This document shows positions 51,918-60,283 of a DNA stretch of 64,000 bases, piece after piece. The DNA comes from Dehalococcoidia bacterium UBA2158 (GTDB taxonomy: Bacteria; Chloroflexota; Dehalococcoidia; Lucifugimonadales; UBA3495). Position 1 is the first letter of the stretch. Each line of letters opens with the position of its first letter. Below the pieces are notes generated by a model that ran no database searches, had not been told where the DNA came from, and worked only from the letters and a program-made list of their open reading frames with translations. The translations under genes and the position numbers were made by a program. Location: NCBI GenBank assembly GCA_002328185.1, contig DCWQ01000007.1:62001-126000 (forward strand), in the 5' to 3' direction.

Positions 51918-52079
51918 AATGGCTTTCGTCTTGTGCCGCTTTTCCCTCTGGAGTAGAGTAAGTGCCGCCGAATAAGCTGCGGGTTCTGACGAGGGCCGAC
52001 GTCGGCCCTTGGAAATGAAGTTGTACTCCCGCCGTTTTGCCTGATAGCCGATTTGATCGATCTAGTTACCATCCGGAAC

Positions 52080-53486
52080 ATGAGTCCAGGCGCCCTGTTC
52101 TTTCGCTTTGGGTTGCCTATAATCGTATTCCTTGCGGTCCTTTTGGCGCCCAACCCTGACGGACTCACCGACCAAGGACAACGGGCGCTGGCCGTGATGG
52201 CCATGGCGGTGGTGCTGTGGGCCACTGAGACCCTGCACATAGCCGTGACTGGCATGGTGGGAATCATGGCGTTGGTGCTTGTCAAAGCCGTTGATGATAT
52301 CGACGTGGCGTTGTACGGCTTTTCACAGCCGGTCACCTACTTCCTGCTGGGCATCCTCACTCTGGGGTTGGCGGTGCACCGGTCGGGGCTGGCCGAGCGA
52401 CTGGCGGTGCACCTCATCCGGTTCGCCGGCGGCAACCCGAAGCTGCTTTACGTTCAGATGCTGGCCGCCTTTGCAGGGTTGACCTTTGCCCTTCCCTCCG
52501 CCAGCACCCGTGGGGCCATCATGGTCCATATCTATGAACAGGTGATGGAGCAGTGGGGGGTGGAGAAGACCGCCCCGTTGAACAGGGCGATTATGTTGGC
52601 GATGGGCGGGCTGAACCGGCTGGGTTCCACGGCGCTGTTGGCCGGCGGCATCACGCCGGTTGTCGCGTCGGGATTGATCGCCAATTTCGGTGGTATAGAC
52701 GATTTTTCTTGGACCAGGTGGTTCATCCTGATGGCCGTTCCCTTCTATATCGTATTGATGTTTGGGGGATTGTTCGTATACCTCACGTACCGCTCGGGAT
52801 TTACCCTTCCGAACCGTCTGGAAGCGATGGAGGTGAAACCCGGCCCGATCACGCCAAGAGAGATCAAAGCCGGTCTGATCGCCGTGGGCACCGCTCTACT
52901 CTGGTTTACCGACTTCGCTCATGGCCTACCGCCCGTGGTGCCGGCGCTCATCGCCTTGACCATTATCTTGCTGCCCGGAGTGGGCCTGCTGACCTGGCGG
53001 GAATTTGAATCGAACATCGGCTGGACCAACTTCTTTGTCATCGCGTCGTCTTTGTCATTGGCCAACGCCCTCATTGTCAGTGGGGCTGCCGCTTGGTTCG
53101 CCGACACCCTGGTGGGGAGCGTGGAAGGGCTGCGTGACCACCCTACGCTGATACTGCTGGCCATGTCGGGCGCGGCTGCTATGGTGCGGGTCGTCATGCC
53201 CAACATCTCGGGTTATTTGTCGTTCATAATCCCGGTCGCCATGTCCACCGGGGCGGCATTGGGGTTGAACCCCGTGGTCTGCGGTCTGGCGGTGGTGGTC
53301 GTGGGAGACTCAGTAGTCTACTACCCAGCCAGCGCCACGGCCAGCGTGTTCATTTACCAGCGGGCGGAGATTCGGGCGGCGGAAGTGCTGCGAATGGGCA
53401 TAGTCATGACTGGGATAGCCATCGGAGTGCTATTCCTGATCGTCCTGCCCTACTGGAGCATGGTGGGTGAGAGCCTAACCCCCTGA
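52080..53486 (+). CDS. DASS/SLC13-type anion symporter
   Basis: A membrane protein of about 468 residues with 11-12 hydrophobic segments, including re-entrant hairpin-like stretches GLTFALPSASTRGAIMVHIY and MVRVVMPNISGYLSFIIPVA. The pattern fits the CitT/DASS branch of the ion-transporter superfamily, which carries dicarboxylates, citrate or sulfate. ATG 52080 is my choice; TTG 52053 would add nine residues. It lies 19 bases before the cupin gene on the same strand. Confidence 0.85.
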   Translation: MSPGALFFRFGLPIIVFLAVLLAPNPDGLTDQGQRALAVMAMAVVLWATETLHIAVTGMVGIMALVLVKAVDDIDVALYGFSQPVTYFLLGILTLGLAVHRSGLAERLAVHLIRFAGGNPKLLYVQMLAAFAGLTFALPSASTRGAIMVHIYEQVMEQWGVEKTAPLNRAIMLAMGGLNRLGSTALLAGGITPVVASGLIANFGGIDDFSWTRWFILMAVPFYIVLMFGGLFVYLTYRSGFTLPNRLEAMEVKPGPITPREIKAGLIAVGTALLWFTDFAHGLPPVVPALIALTIILLPGVGLLTWREFESNIGWTNFFVIASSLSLANALIVSGAAAWFADTLVGSVEGLRDHPTLILLAMSGAAAMVRVVMPNISGYLSFIIPVAMSTGAALGLNPVVCGLAVVVVGDSVVYYPASATASVFIYQRAEIRAAEVLRMGIVMTGIAIGVLFLIVLPYWSMVGESLTP

Positions 53487-53505
53487 CCGCACGTGAGGTG
53501 CCGGC

Positions 53506-53946
53506 ATGAGCGCATCGAACAGCAATCCCGTCCTGCCCCTGGGACGCGGCAACCCAACACCTGACGATACTGCGCCTGATGGCTCGGAGATACGTCTGCT
53601 CGTTGGCGAGAACCAGGGCGCATCCAAAAGCAGCCTGGTCGAGGTCACTCTGGGCACCGGCGAAGTCAGCCGCCCGGTCCGACACCGCACGGTGGAAGAA
53701 GTCTGGTACGTGCTGGAAGGTGCTGGAAAGGTTTGGCGTTGTCCGCTGGAAGCTGACCCGGAAACCGTGCCGCCGGTAGACGTCTCGCCTGGCGATTCCC
53801 TGGTTATACCAAAGGATTGGAGCTTCCAATTCAAAGCCGGGAATGGCGGACCACTGCGGTTCTTGTGCCACACCACGCCGTCGTGGCCAGGCGAGGACGA
53901 GGCTGTGCCGGTGGAGCATGGTGGGCTGGGGGATGCGACGGTTTAG
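53506..53946 (+). CDS. Small cupin-domain protein
   Basis: 146 residues with one cupin barrel: RPVRHRTVEEVWYVLEGAGK (first motif; His and Glu as metal ligands), VSPGDSLVIPKDWSFQFKAG (second motif), and LRFLCHTTPSWPGEDEA near the end. It probably binds a metal and a small molecule. It may share a transcript with the anion symporter. The function is unknown. Confidence 0.85.
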   Translation: MSASNSNPVLPLGRGNPTPDDTAPDGSEIRLLVGENQGASKSSLVEVTLGTGEVSRPVRHRTVEEVWYVLEGAGKVWRCPLEADPETVPPVDVSPGDSLVIPKDWSFQFKAGNGGPLRFLCHTTPSWPGEDEAVPVEHGGLGDATV

Positions 53947-53977
53947 GGCCATAATTTGGCACACCAGTCACGAAAAC

Positions 53978-54007
53978 TTGACAATAATTTTTCGTGAACC
54001 CTATACT
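53978..54007 (+). promoter_or_regulatory. Sigma70 promoter of the tryptophan operon
   Basis: A perfect TTGACA at 53978-53983, an 18-base spacer and TATACT at 54002-54007. Transcription should start near 54014, shortly before the T-box leader. Confidence 0.85.
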
Positions 54008-54011
54008 CGGA

Positions 54012-54035
54012 TTTATACAAACGAATATGTATAAA
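54012..54035 (+). promoter_or_regulatory. Perfect 8-bp inverted repeat between promoter and T-box
   Basis: TTTATACA, eight bases, TGTATAAA. Its place at about +1 to +20 suits a repressor operator, or a 5' hairpin of the transcript. No known binding protein can be named. Confidence 0.5.
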
Positions 54036-54040
54036 GGCTG

Positions 54041-54346
54041 TGAAGGGGAGTAGTAGTCTTCCAGCAGGGCAAAGCGAACCGGATTTGGTGTGAGCCGGCG
54101 CCCTGAGTAGAAGAACGAATGGACCCCGGAGCTGCAGGCCGATCGATGTCCCGATTCCATCGAGGACTGAACTAGGCTGTGACGGTTGGGCGTCGTTAAA
54201 GGTCCACGGCACGAGGGCAACAGTAGACCAGGGTCCTCCCGCCGATCGAGAAGCTGCAAAAGCCCCGTCTACAACCTGGGGAACCGGCAGCAAATAGGGT
54301 GGCAACGCGAATTGACTCGTCCCTTGTTGAGGGCGGGTCCTTTTTT
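54041..54346 (+). ncRNA. T-box riboswitch, tryptophan-specific
   Basis: Stem I opens with GGGGAGTAGTAG (54045 on) and closes with CCCC at 54124-54127. Just before that lies the specifier candidate TGG at 54120-54122 (in GAATGGA), the Trp codon. The T-box sequence AGGGTGGCAACGCG is at 54296-54309, one base off the usual consensus; its TGGC fits a tRNA with discriminator G, as in tRNA-Trp. A terminator hairpin with T-run ends the leader. Uncharged tRNA-Trp would stabilise the antiterminator and switch on the trp genes. Confidence 0.9.
54313..54346 (+). terminator. T-box-controlled terminator
   Basis: GACTCGTCCCT, loop TTGTT, GAGGGCGGGTC followed by TTTTTT. Its left arm directly follows the T-box sequence, as expected for mutually exclusive terminator and antiterminator. 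Confidence 0.85.
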
Positions 54347-54373
54347 ATTTGGAAATAGCCCGAAGCAAAAGCC

Positions 54374-55138
54374 ATGACACAGCTCGAAAATACAGACTAC
54401 ATAACCCTGAAACGCTCGGTGTACGGGGAGTACAGCCGTGCTTATGACGAAGACCGGGTACGGTTCGTCAGCGGCACAGCCCTGGCGGAGCGTATCGACT
54501 GGGCGCTGGGGCCCCTTCAGCCGGGCAAAAACCTGCTGGACCTGGGCTGTGGCAGCGGGCGGTTGCTGCGCCAGGCTGTGGACCGGACCGGCGGGAAGAG
54601 TGTCTTGACTGGCCTGGACCTGACTCCGGACATGCTGGCCCTGGCCAGGTCGGAGTTGGGAGGGGATGCGACTCTGGTGGAGGGGAATGTCGCCGCCGGA
54701 TTGCCCTTCAAGAACCAGAGTTTCGACTTGGTCACCAGCCTCAACTTGGTACAGGATCTGCCTGCCAACGCCGTCTCCTCACTTTTCGACGGTGTGTACC
54801 GGCTGTTGCGGCCGGGCGGCACGTTCCGGGCGGTTATTCCATGCATGGCAGAGAGAAACCAGGCCGCTGAGCTGTTTCGGGAGATGTCGCAGGCCCGCGT
54901 GGCCATGGACTTTCGGTACGCAGATGACCTTAGGAGGCTGCTGATGGGGATGCCCGGGTTTGTCGGGGCGAGCACCGAATTTCTCCCCAGCACGGCGGCG
55001 GCCAACGCAGCGAAGGGAAGTGTCCGTTTCACTCTGTTCGCCGACATCCTCGGCGACATAAAGAGTCTGGGTCTCGACCCCAGACAAGTGCAGCAGGGAG
55101 TCATATTCTTCTCCGGTAATCGAGCACTGGGTAGTTAG
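54374..55138 (+). CDS. Class I SAM-dependent methyltransferase at the head of the trp operon
   Basis: 254 residues. SAM motif I is LLDLGCGSGRLLRQA, followed by LTGLDLTPDMLALARSE and the post-motif GLPFKNQSFDLVTSLNLVQD. It is similar in layout to UbiE/BioC-type small-molecule methyltransferases. It is the first gene behind the Trp T-box and lies 17 bases before trpE, so it is made when tryptophan is short. The substrate is unknown. Confidence 0.87.
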   Translation: MTQLENTDYITLKRSVYGEYSRAYDEDRVRFVSGTALAERIDWALGPLQPGKNLLDLGCGSGRLLRQAVDRTGGKSVLTGLDLTPDMLALARSELGGDATLVEGNVAAGLPFKNQSFDLVTSLNLVQDLPANAVSSLFDGVYRLLRPGGTFRAVIPCMAERNQAAELFREMSQARVAMDFRYADDLRRLLMGMPGFVGASTEFLPSTAAANAAKGSVRFTLFADILGDIKSLGLDPRQVQQGVIFFSGNRALGS

Positions 55139-55155
55139 ATAAAGGGAGCACCGGT

Positions 55156-56610
55156 ATGTACCAACCCACACTGGAAAAAGTCAAAGAGATGACCGGCCTG
55201 GGCAACTTGGTCCCGGTCTTCCGGTCGATAAACGCCGACCTGGAGACCCCGGTCTCGGCGTACTTGAAAGTGGCCCAAGGGCCGTATTCGTTCCTGCTGG
55301 AGAGTGTCGAAGGCGGCGAGCGTGTCGGCCGTTACAGCTTCATCGGCACCGACCCCTACAAGGTGGTCAAGACGGGCGCGAAAGAAGAGTTGGGCGAGAT
55401 CGACCCCCTGATTCCGGTGCAAGAAGAGATGGACCAATTCCAATTAGTCCCCGTTGAAGGGCTGCCCGGCTTCCATGGCGGCGCGGTGGGCTACCTGGCC
55501 TACGACACCATCCGCTACTTCGAGCCCAGGGTGCCTGAGATACCTGCCGACCCCACCGAAGTGCCCGAGTCGGTGTTCATGTTCTGCGACACCCTGTTGC
55601 TGTTCGACCACGTGCGACACGACATCAAGGTGGTCAGCCACGTGAATCTGGACGGCGACATCGACCGTTCCTACACCGAGGCCACGGCCAAGATTGACGA
55701 GATGGTCCGCCGGCTTTCGATTCCCCTGGAACTGCCGCCGGAGCTGCAGTCCAACGAGTCCACCAAGCTGGTCTCGGGCAGTATTGAGTCAAACTTCACC
55801 ACGGACGAGTACGCCAAGAAGATCGACCGGTGTATCGAGTACATCTACGCCGGAGACATGATCCAGGTGACCTTCTCCCAGCGTTTCTCCCGCCGCACTG
55901 AGGCCCACCCTTTTCAGATATACCGGTCACTGCGCAGCATCAACCCCTCGCCGTACATGTATTATTTGAAACTGGACGGCTTCCAGATCGTGGGCGCGGC
56001 CATCGAGACGGTGGTCACGGTCCATAATGGCAGGGCCGCCACCCACCCCATCGCCGGAACTAGGCCCAGGGGCGCGACACCCGGGGAGGACGACGCCAAC
56101 GAACACGAGCTGAAAACGAGCGAGAAACAACGGGCCGAGCACATCATGCTGGTCGACCTGGGCCGCAACGACATCGGCCGGGTCAGCCAGCCAGGCACTG
56201 TGACGGTCACGCAGCTCATGGACGTGGAGAAATTCTCCCACGTGATGCACCTAGTCTCCCACGTGGAGGGCGATCTTAAGCCTGGGATGACCGCCTACGA
56301 CGCCCTGCGGTCCTGCTTCCCAGCGGGCACCGTGTCCGGCGCGCCCAAAATTCGGGCCATGGAGATCATCGCCGAGCTGGAGGGTGAGAAACGGGGCCCA
56401 TACGGCGGCGCCGTGGGCTACTTCGGCTATTCTGGAGACATGGACACGGCCTTGGTGCTCCGCACCGGGGTCTACAAGGACGGGGTGATGTACGTTCAGG
56501 CCGGCGGCGGCATCGTGGCTGACAGCACCGGCGAAGATGAATACATGGAAACCCGCCACAAGGCCGGGGCCCTTATGCGGGCGATCGATCTAGCCGAGGG
56601 CGCGGAATAA
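55156..56610 (+). CDS. trpE: Anthranilate synthase component I
   Basis: Converts chorismate to anthranilate with ammonia from TrpG; 484 residues. Chorismate-binding motifs are visible: AGDMIQVTFSQRFSRR, PIAGTRPRG, LVDLGRNDIGRV, and FPAGTVSGAPKIRAMEII. The feedback-site region near the N-terminus (PYSFLLESVEGGERVGRYSF) carries the LLES tryptophan-binding motif, so the enzyme should be inhibited by tryptophan. Confidence 0.97.
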   Translation: MYQPTLEKVKEMTGLGNLVPVFRSINADLETPVSAYLKVAQGPYSFLLESVEGGERVGRYSFIGTDPYKVVKTGAKEELGEIDPLIPVQEEMDQFQLVPVEGLPGFHGGAVGYLAYDTIRYFEPRVPEIPADPTEVPESVFMFCDTLLLFDHVRHDIKVVSHVNLDGDIDRSYTEATAKIDEMVRRLSIPLELPPELQSNESTKLVSGSIESNFTTDEYAKKIDRCIEYIYAGDMIQVTFSQRFSRRTEAHPFQIYRSLRSINPSPYMYYLKLDGFQIVGAAIETVVTVHNGRAATHPIAGTRPRGATPGEDDANEHELKTSEKQRAEHIMLVDLGRNDIGRVSQPGTVTVTQLMDVEKFSHVMHLVSHVEGDLKPGMTAYDALRSCFPAGTVSGAPKIRAMEIIAELEGEKRGPYGGAVGYFGYSGDMDTALVLRTGVYKDGVMYVQAGGGIVADSTGEDEYMETRHKAGALMRAIDLAEGAE

Positions 56611-56630
56611 TTAAAGAGAGGTGTTCAGAG

Positions 56631-57071
56631 GTGTTGAAATCGTTTTTTCACACAGGGTTCGTAGTCAAGGACATCGAGGTGTCCATCAAGTTTTACGCCG
56701 AAGTGTTGGGCATGCGCATCGCAGGCCGCACCGAACGTGAGGGCGAGTTCGTCGAGCAGGTCCTGGCCTTTCCGGGTGCCCACATCAAGGGCGGGTTCGT
56801 GGACATGGGCAAGGGGCACCAACTCGAGCTGATCCAATACCTGTCGCCAATCAGCGGAGAGAACCATCTCCACCGCAACGACTTGGGCGCGTCCCACCTG
56901 GCCTTCTTCGTTGACGACCTGGACAAGTTCTTTGAGGATACCTCGCAGAAGGGCATCACGTACAACAACCCACCGGCTTCCATGTTCGATGACAATGGGA
57001 AATTGTCGCGGAAGGCGGCCTACGCCCAAGACCCAGACGGCAACTGGCTGGAGTTTGTGGAAGTCTTCTAG
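56631..57071 (+). CDS. VOC-family (glyoxalase-like) protein inside the trp operon
   Basis: 146 residues with two beta-alpha-beta-beta-beta modules: FFHTGFVVKDIEVSIKFYAE, ASHLAFFVDDLDKFFED and AYAQDPDGNWLEFVEVF. His8, Glu near residue 66 (HQLELIQY), His near residue 90 and the terminal Glu could form a metal site as in lyases and dioxygenases of the superfamily. The start is GTG 56631 with AGAGAGGTG upstream. It sits between trpE and trpG, only 20 bases behind trpE. The function is unknown. Confidence 0.85.
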   Translation: MLKSFFHTGFVVKDIEVSIKFYAEVLGMRIAGRTEREGEFVEQVLAFPGAHIKGGFVDMGKGHQLELIQYLSPISGENHLHRNDLGASHLAFFVDDLDKFFEDTSQKGITYNNPPASMFDDNGKLSRKAAYAQDPDGNWLEFVEVF

Positions 57072-57102
57072 CTCCGACCAAACGTGATTAAGGTAAACAA
57101 CC

Positions 57103-57687
57103 ATGCTATTAATGATCGACAATTACGACAGCTTCACCTACAACCTATACCAGTATCTGTCCGAACTGGGCGCTGAGGTTGAGGTGGCCCGCAACGACAA
57201 GATCTCCGTGGAGGAGATTAAGGACATGGCTCCGGAGGGGATAATCATCTCGCCGGGTCCGTCCACGCCTCTGGAGGCGGGTATCTCCAACGACGCGATA
57301 CGCCAATTCGGCCCGTCCATTCCCACCCTGGGAGTTTGCCTGGGTCACCAATGCATCGGCTACGTCTACGGGGCCACGGTGGACCAGGCGGGCGAGATTC
57401 GTCACGGCAAGACCTCCATGGTGAACCACAACGGGGCCGGGGTGCTGGCCGGGCTGCCCAACCCCTTTGAGGCCATCCGCTACCATTCGCTGATAGTTTT
57501 CCCGGAGACGGTCCCCGACACCCTGGAGATAACCGCCCAGACTGACAACGGCCTGATAATGGGGCTCCGGCACAAAGAACACCCGGTGGAGGGCGTCCAG
57601 TTCCACCCCGAGTCCATCCTGACCCCCGACGGGAAACATCTGCTGCAGAATTTTCTCGACCAGGTGAGTGCGGCGGCCGTGGTTTAG
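57103..57687 (+). CDS. trpG: Anthranilate synthase component II (glutamine amidotransferase)
   Basis: 194 residues; supplies ammonia to TrpE. The class I amidotransferase triad is Cys in GVCLGHQCIGYV and His/Glu in VQFHPESILTPDG. MIDNYDSFTYNLYQYL is the standard start. In some bacteria the same protein also serves folate synthesis. It is 31 bases after the VOC gene. Confidence 0.97.
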   Translation: MLLMIDNYDSFTYNLYQYLSELGAEVEVARNDKISVEEIKDMAPEGIIISPGPSTPLEAGISNDAIRQFGPSIPTLGVCLGHQCIGYVYGATVDQAGEIRHGKTSMVNHNGAGVLAGLPNPFEAIRYHSLIVFPETVPDTLEITAQTDNGLIMGLRHKEHPVEGVQFHPESILTPDGKHLLQNFLDQVSAAAVV

Positions 57688-57706
57688 TTAAACAGGAGTA
57701 AACCAG

Positions 57707-58720
57707 TTGGATATTCGTGAAGCTATAGACGCTGTTGTCTCGGGCAACGACCTTCCGATGGACGATGCTGCCGCGGTCATGCGGCAAATCATGTCGGGCG
57801 AGGCCACCCAGGCCCAGTTGGGCTCGTTCTTGACCGCGCTTAGACTCAAGGGCGAGAGCACGGAGGAGATAGCCGGCATGGCCACGGTAATGCGCGAATT
57901 CTCGCTGCGTGTGAATGTCGATGGCATGCTCGTCGACTCCGTGGGCACCGGCGGCGACGGTCTCGGAACTTTTAATATCTCCACGGCGGCGGCGCTGGTT
58001 GCAGCCGGAGCCGGACTGAAAGTGGCCAAGCACGGCAACCGGGCGGCCTCGGGCAACTGCGGCAGCGCCGACGTGCTGGAGGAGCTGGGTGTGCGCATAG
58101 AGCTTCCTCCCGAGGGCGTCGAGCGTTGCATCAGGGAGAGTGGCATCGGGTTCATGTTTGCCCAGGCTTTCCATCCCTCTATGCGCCACGCCGGGCCGGT
58201 GCGCCGGGAGATCGGCATCCGAACCGTGTTCAACATCCTGGGGCCGCTGACCAACCCGGCGGGAGCTCAGTCTATGCTGGTGGGTGTGGCCTTTCCGGGG
58301 CTGGGCGAGAAGATGGTCGAAGTGTTGCGCCTGCTCGAAACCCACCACTCGTTGGTTGTCCACGGCGACGGCGGCCTGGATGAGATGACCCTCTCCGGAG
58401 ACACCTCGGTTTGGGAGGTCTCTGACGGCAAAGTGAGCAACTGGACGCTGTCCGTGGCCGACACCGGCCTGCCGGTCACCCCAATCAAGGCTGCGCGAGG
58501 GGGAGACAAAGTGGTTAACGCGGAGATGATGCGCGAGTTGCTGGGCGGCGCCGGCGGCCCGGTGCGCGATTACGTTCTGGTGAATAGCGCCGGCACCCTG
58601 CTGGTGGGCGACTTAGTCTCCAACATCCGCGACGGCGTGCAACTGGCTGCCCAGACCATCGACAGCGGCGCGGCCAAAGACCGCTTGGAATCAATGATTG
58701 AGGTCAGCCAGGTAAGCTGA
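57707..58720 (+). CDS. trpD: Anthranilate phosphoribosyltransferase
   Basis: 337 residues; joins PRPP and anthranilate. The PRPP-binding GTGGDGLGTFNISTAAALV, KHGNRAASGNCGSADVLEEL and the anthranilate-site FAQAFHPSMRHAGPVRRE are intact. The start is TTG 57707 behind ACAGGAG. Confidence 0.97.
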   Translation: MDIREAIDAVVSGNDLPMDDAAAVMRQIMSGEATQAQLGSFLTALRLKGESTEEIAGMATVMREFSLRVNVDGMLVDSVGTGGDGLGTFNISTAAALVAAGAGLKVAKHGNRAASGNCGSADVLEELGVRIELPPEGVERCIRESGIGFMFAQAFHPSMRHAGPVRREIGIRTVFNILGPLTNPAGAQSMLVGVAFPGLGEKMVEVLRLLETHHSLVVHGDGGLDEMTLSGDTSVWEVSDGKVSNWTLSVADTGLPVTPIKAARGGDKVVNAEMMRELLGGAGGPVRDYVLVNSAGTLLVGDLVSNIRDGVQLAAQTIDSGAAKDRLESMIEVSQVS

Positions 58721-58783
58721 GCCGGTCCAATTTCCTAACAGGTATAATTCAAACTCGGATTTCAAGCTCATAACAGAAGAAAA

Positions 58784-59584
58784 ATGCCAAACATCCTCGA
58801 TGAAATAGTCGCTGCCAAGCGAATCGAACTAGCTGAGAGCAAGACCCAGGTTTCCCTGGCGGACTTGGAGTCTGTTGCTGACGGAGAGCCACGGACCCTG
58901 AATCTGTCCGGGGCGTTGTTGGGCGGCGGGGTGCGGCTGATCGCTGAGGTCAAAAAAGCATCGCCCTCCCGAGGGCTGCTGGTGCCCGACTTCGACCACC
59001 TGAAGCTGGCAGCAACGTATGCCGGCAACGGCGCGGCCGCCATCTCATGCCTCACCGACGCAAGGTTCCAGGGCGAGCTAGCACACCTGCGGGAGATCAA
59101 AGAAGCCGGGGCCTCGCAGCGGGTGCCGGTCATGCGCAAGGACTTTATCTTTGACCCGTACCAGGTCGTTGAGACTCGGGCTGCTGGAGCCGACGCCATG
59201 TTGCTCATCGTCGCCATCCTAGAGCCGACACAGTTGAAAGAACTGCTGGCTGCCGCCCAGGAACGCTGGGTGCAGTGCCTGGTGGAGGTCCACGACGAGG
59301 CTGAACTCGAGACTGCGGTGGACGCTGGGGCCGAGATAATCGGCATCAACAACCGGGACCTGCGCACCTTCACCACCGATTTGACAGTGACCGAACGCCT
59401 GGCCCCGCTGGTACCCAGAGGCAAGCAGATCGTCAGTGAAAGTGGCATCTTCACACCCGAACACCTGAAACAGATGAACCGCGTCAGGGTGAACGCCGTT
59501 TTGGTAGGTGAAGCGCTGGTGACCGCCCCGGACGTCGGCGAAAAGGTCCGTGAATTGACCGGACAGAAAGCGCCGGCCGCATGA
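58784..59584 (+). CDS. trpC: Indole-3-glycerol phosphate synthase
   Basis: 266-residue (beta/alpha)8 barrel; closes CdRP to indole-3-glycerol phosphate. Key segments are LIAEVKKASPSRGLLVPDFD (catalytic Lys), VMRKDFIFDPYQV, GINNRDLRTFTTDLTVTE and VSESGIFTPEH. It overlaps trpF by four bases (ATGA). A 63-base gap with a short A+T-rich segment separates it from trpD. Confidence 0.97.
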   Translation: MPNILDEIVAAKRIELAESKTQVSLADLESVADGEPRTLNLSGALLGGGVRLIAEVKKASPSRGLLVPDFDHLKLAATYAGNGAAAISCLTDARFQGELAHLREIKEAGASQRVPVMRKDFIFDPYQVVETRAAGADAMLLIVAILEPTQLKELLAAAQERWVQCLVEVHDEAELETAVDAGAEIIGINNRDLRTFTTDLTVTERLAPLVPRGKQIVSESGIFTPEHLKQMNRVRVNAVLVGEALVTAPDVGEKVRELTGQKAPAA

Positions 59585-60264
59585 CCATGGACTCCCAAGA
59601 TATCAGGGTAAAGATCTGCGGCATCCGCGCCTTGGAAGACGCCCTAGTTGCTGCCGAGGCCGGGGCCGACTTCATAGGCATGGTTTTTGTGCCGGAGCGG
59701 CACCGCCGGATCACAGCCGATGCAGCCAAGGCTATCGTTGAAGGCGTCAGAGATTCGGGCGGACCGGTTCCCCGCATAGTTGGGCTCTTCGCCGATCAGT
59801 TGCTGGATGAGGTTAACGCGATCGTTGAGTATGTCGGACTGGACGTGGCCCAACTCTGCGGTAAGGAATCGGTCGAGTATGCCGGACAGGTTAGCTGCGA
59901 CGTGATTAAAGTCGTGCACGTGGCCGAGTCGGCCACAGCAGCAGATGACGCTGGGACCGGCGAACGGGTCAAGGACTTTAGCGGAGTCGGCCACCTGGTG
60001 ACCCTCGACAGATACGTGGAGGGCATACAAGGCGGCACTGGAAAGGGGTTCGACCGGGATGTGGCGGCGTCCCTTTCCAAGGCCAACCTCCCATTCCTGC
60101 TGGCCGGTGGACTAACCCCTGAGAACGTCGCCGAGGCAATCACCACCGTGAACCCCTGGGGCGTGGACGTCTCCAGCGGCGTGGAAACCGACTGCAACAA
60201 AGACCACGCCAAGATCTTAGAATTCTTGAAAAACGCCCGAGCCGCCGCCTCCAAGACAGCGTAG
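59581..60264 (+). CDS. trpF: Phosphoribosylanthranilate isomerase
   Basis: 227-residue barrel; Amadori rearrangement of PRA to CdRP. The catalytic Cys is in VKICGIRALEDALVA, the Asp-containing region is GHLVTLDRYVEGIQGGTGKG, and the phosphate site LLAGGLTPENVAEAI with GVDVSSGVET. ATG 59581 overlaps the trpC stop, so the two should be coupled. Confidence 0.96.
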   Translation: MTMDSQDIRVKICGIRALEDALVAAEAGADFIGMVFVPERHRRITADAAKAIVEGVRDSGGPVPRIVGLFADQLLDEVNAIVEYVGLDVAQLCGKESVEYAGQVSCDVIKVVHVAESATAADDAGTGERVKDFSGVGHLVTLDRYVEGIQGGTGKGFDRDVAASLSKANLPFLLAGGLTPENVAEAITTVNPWGVDVSSGVETDCNKDHAKILEFLKNARAAASKTA

Positions 60265-60283
60265 CGGATAGAAGGAACAACCC

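Noticed and set aside
57245..58363. Long (372-residue) minus-strand open frame
   Set aside because: It is antisense to trpG and trpD, which are clear genes; the encoded protein is His/Arg/Gly-rich and resembles no family.
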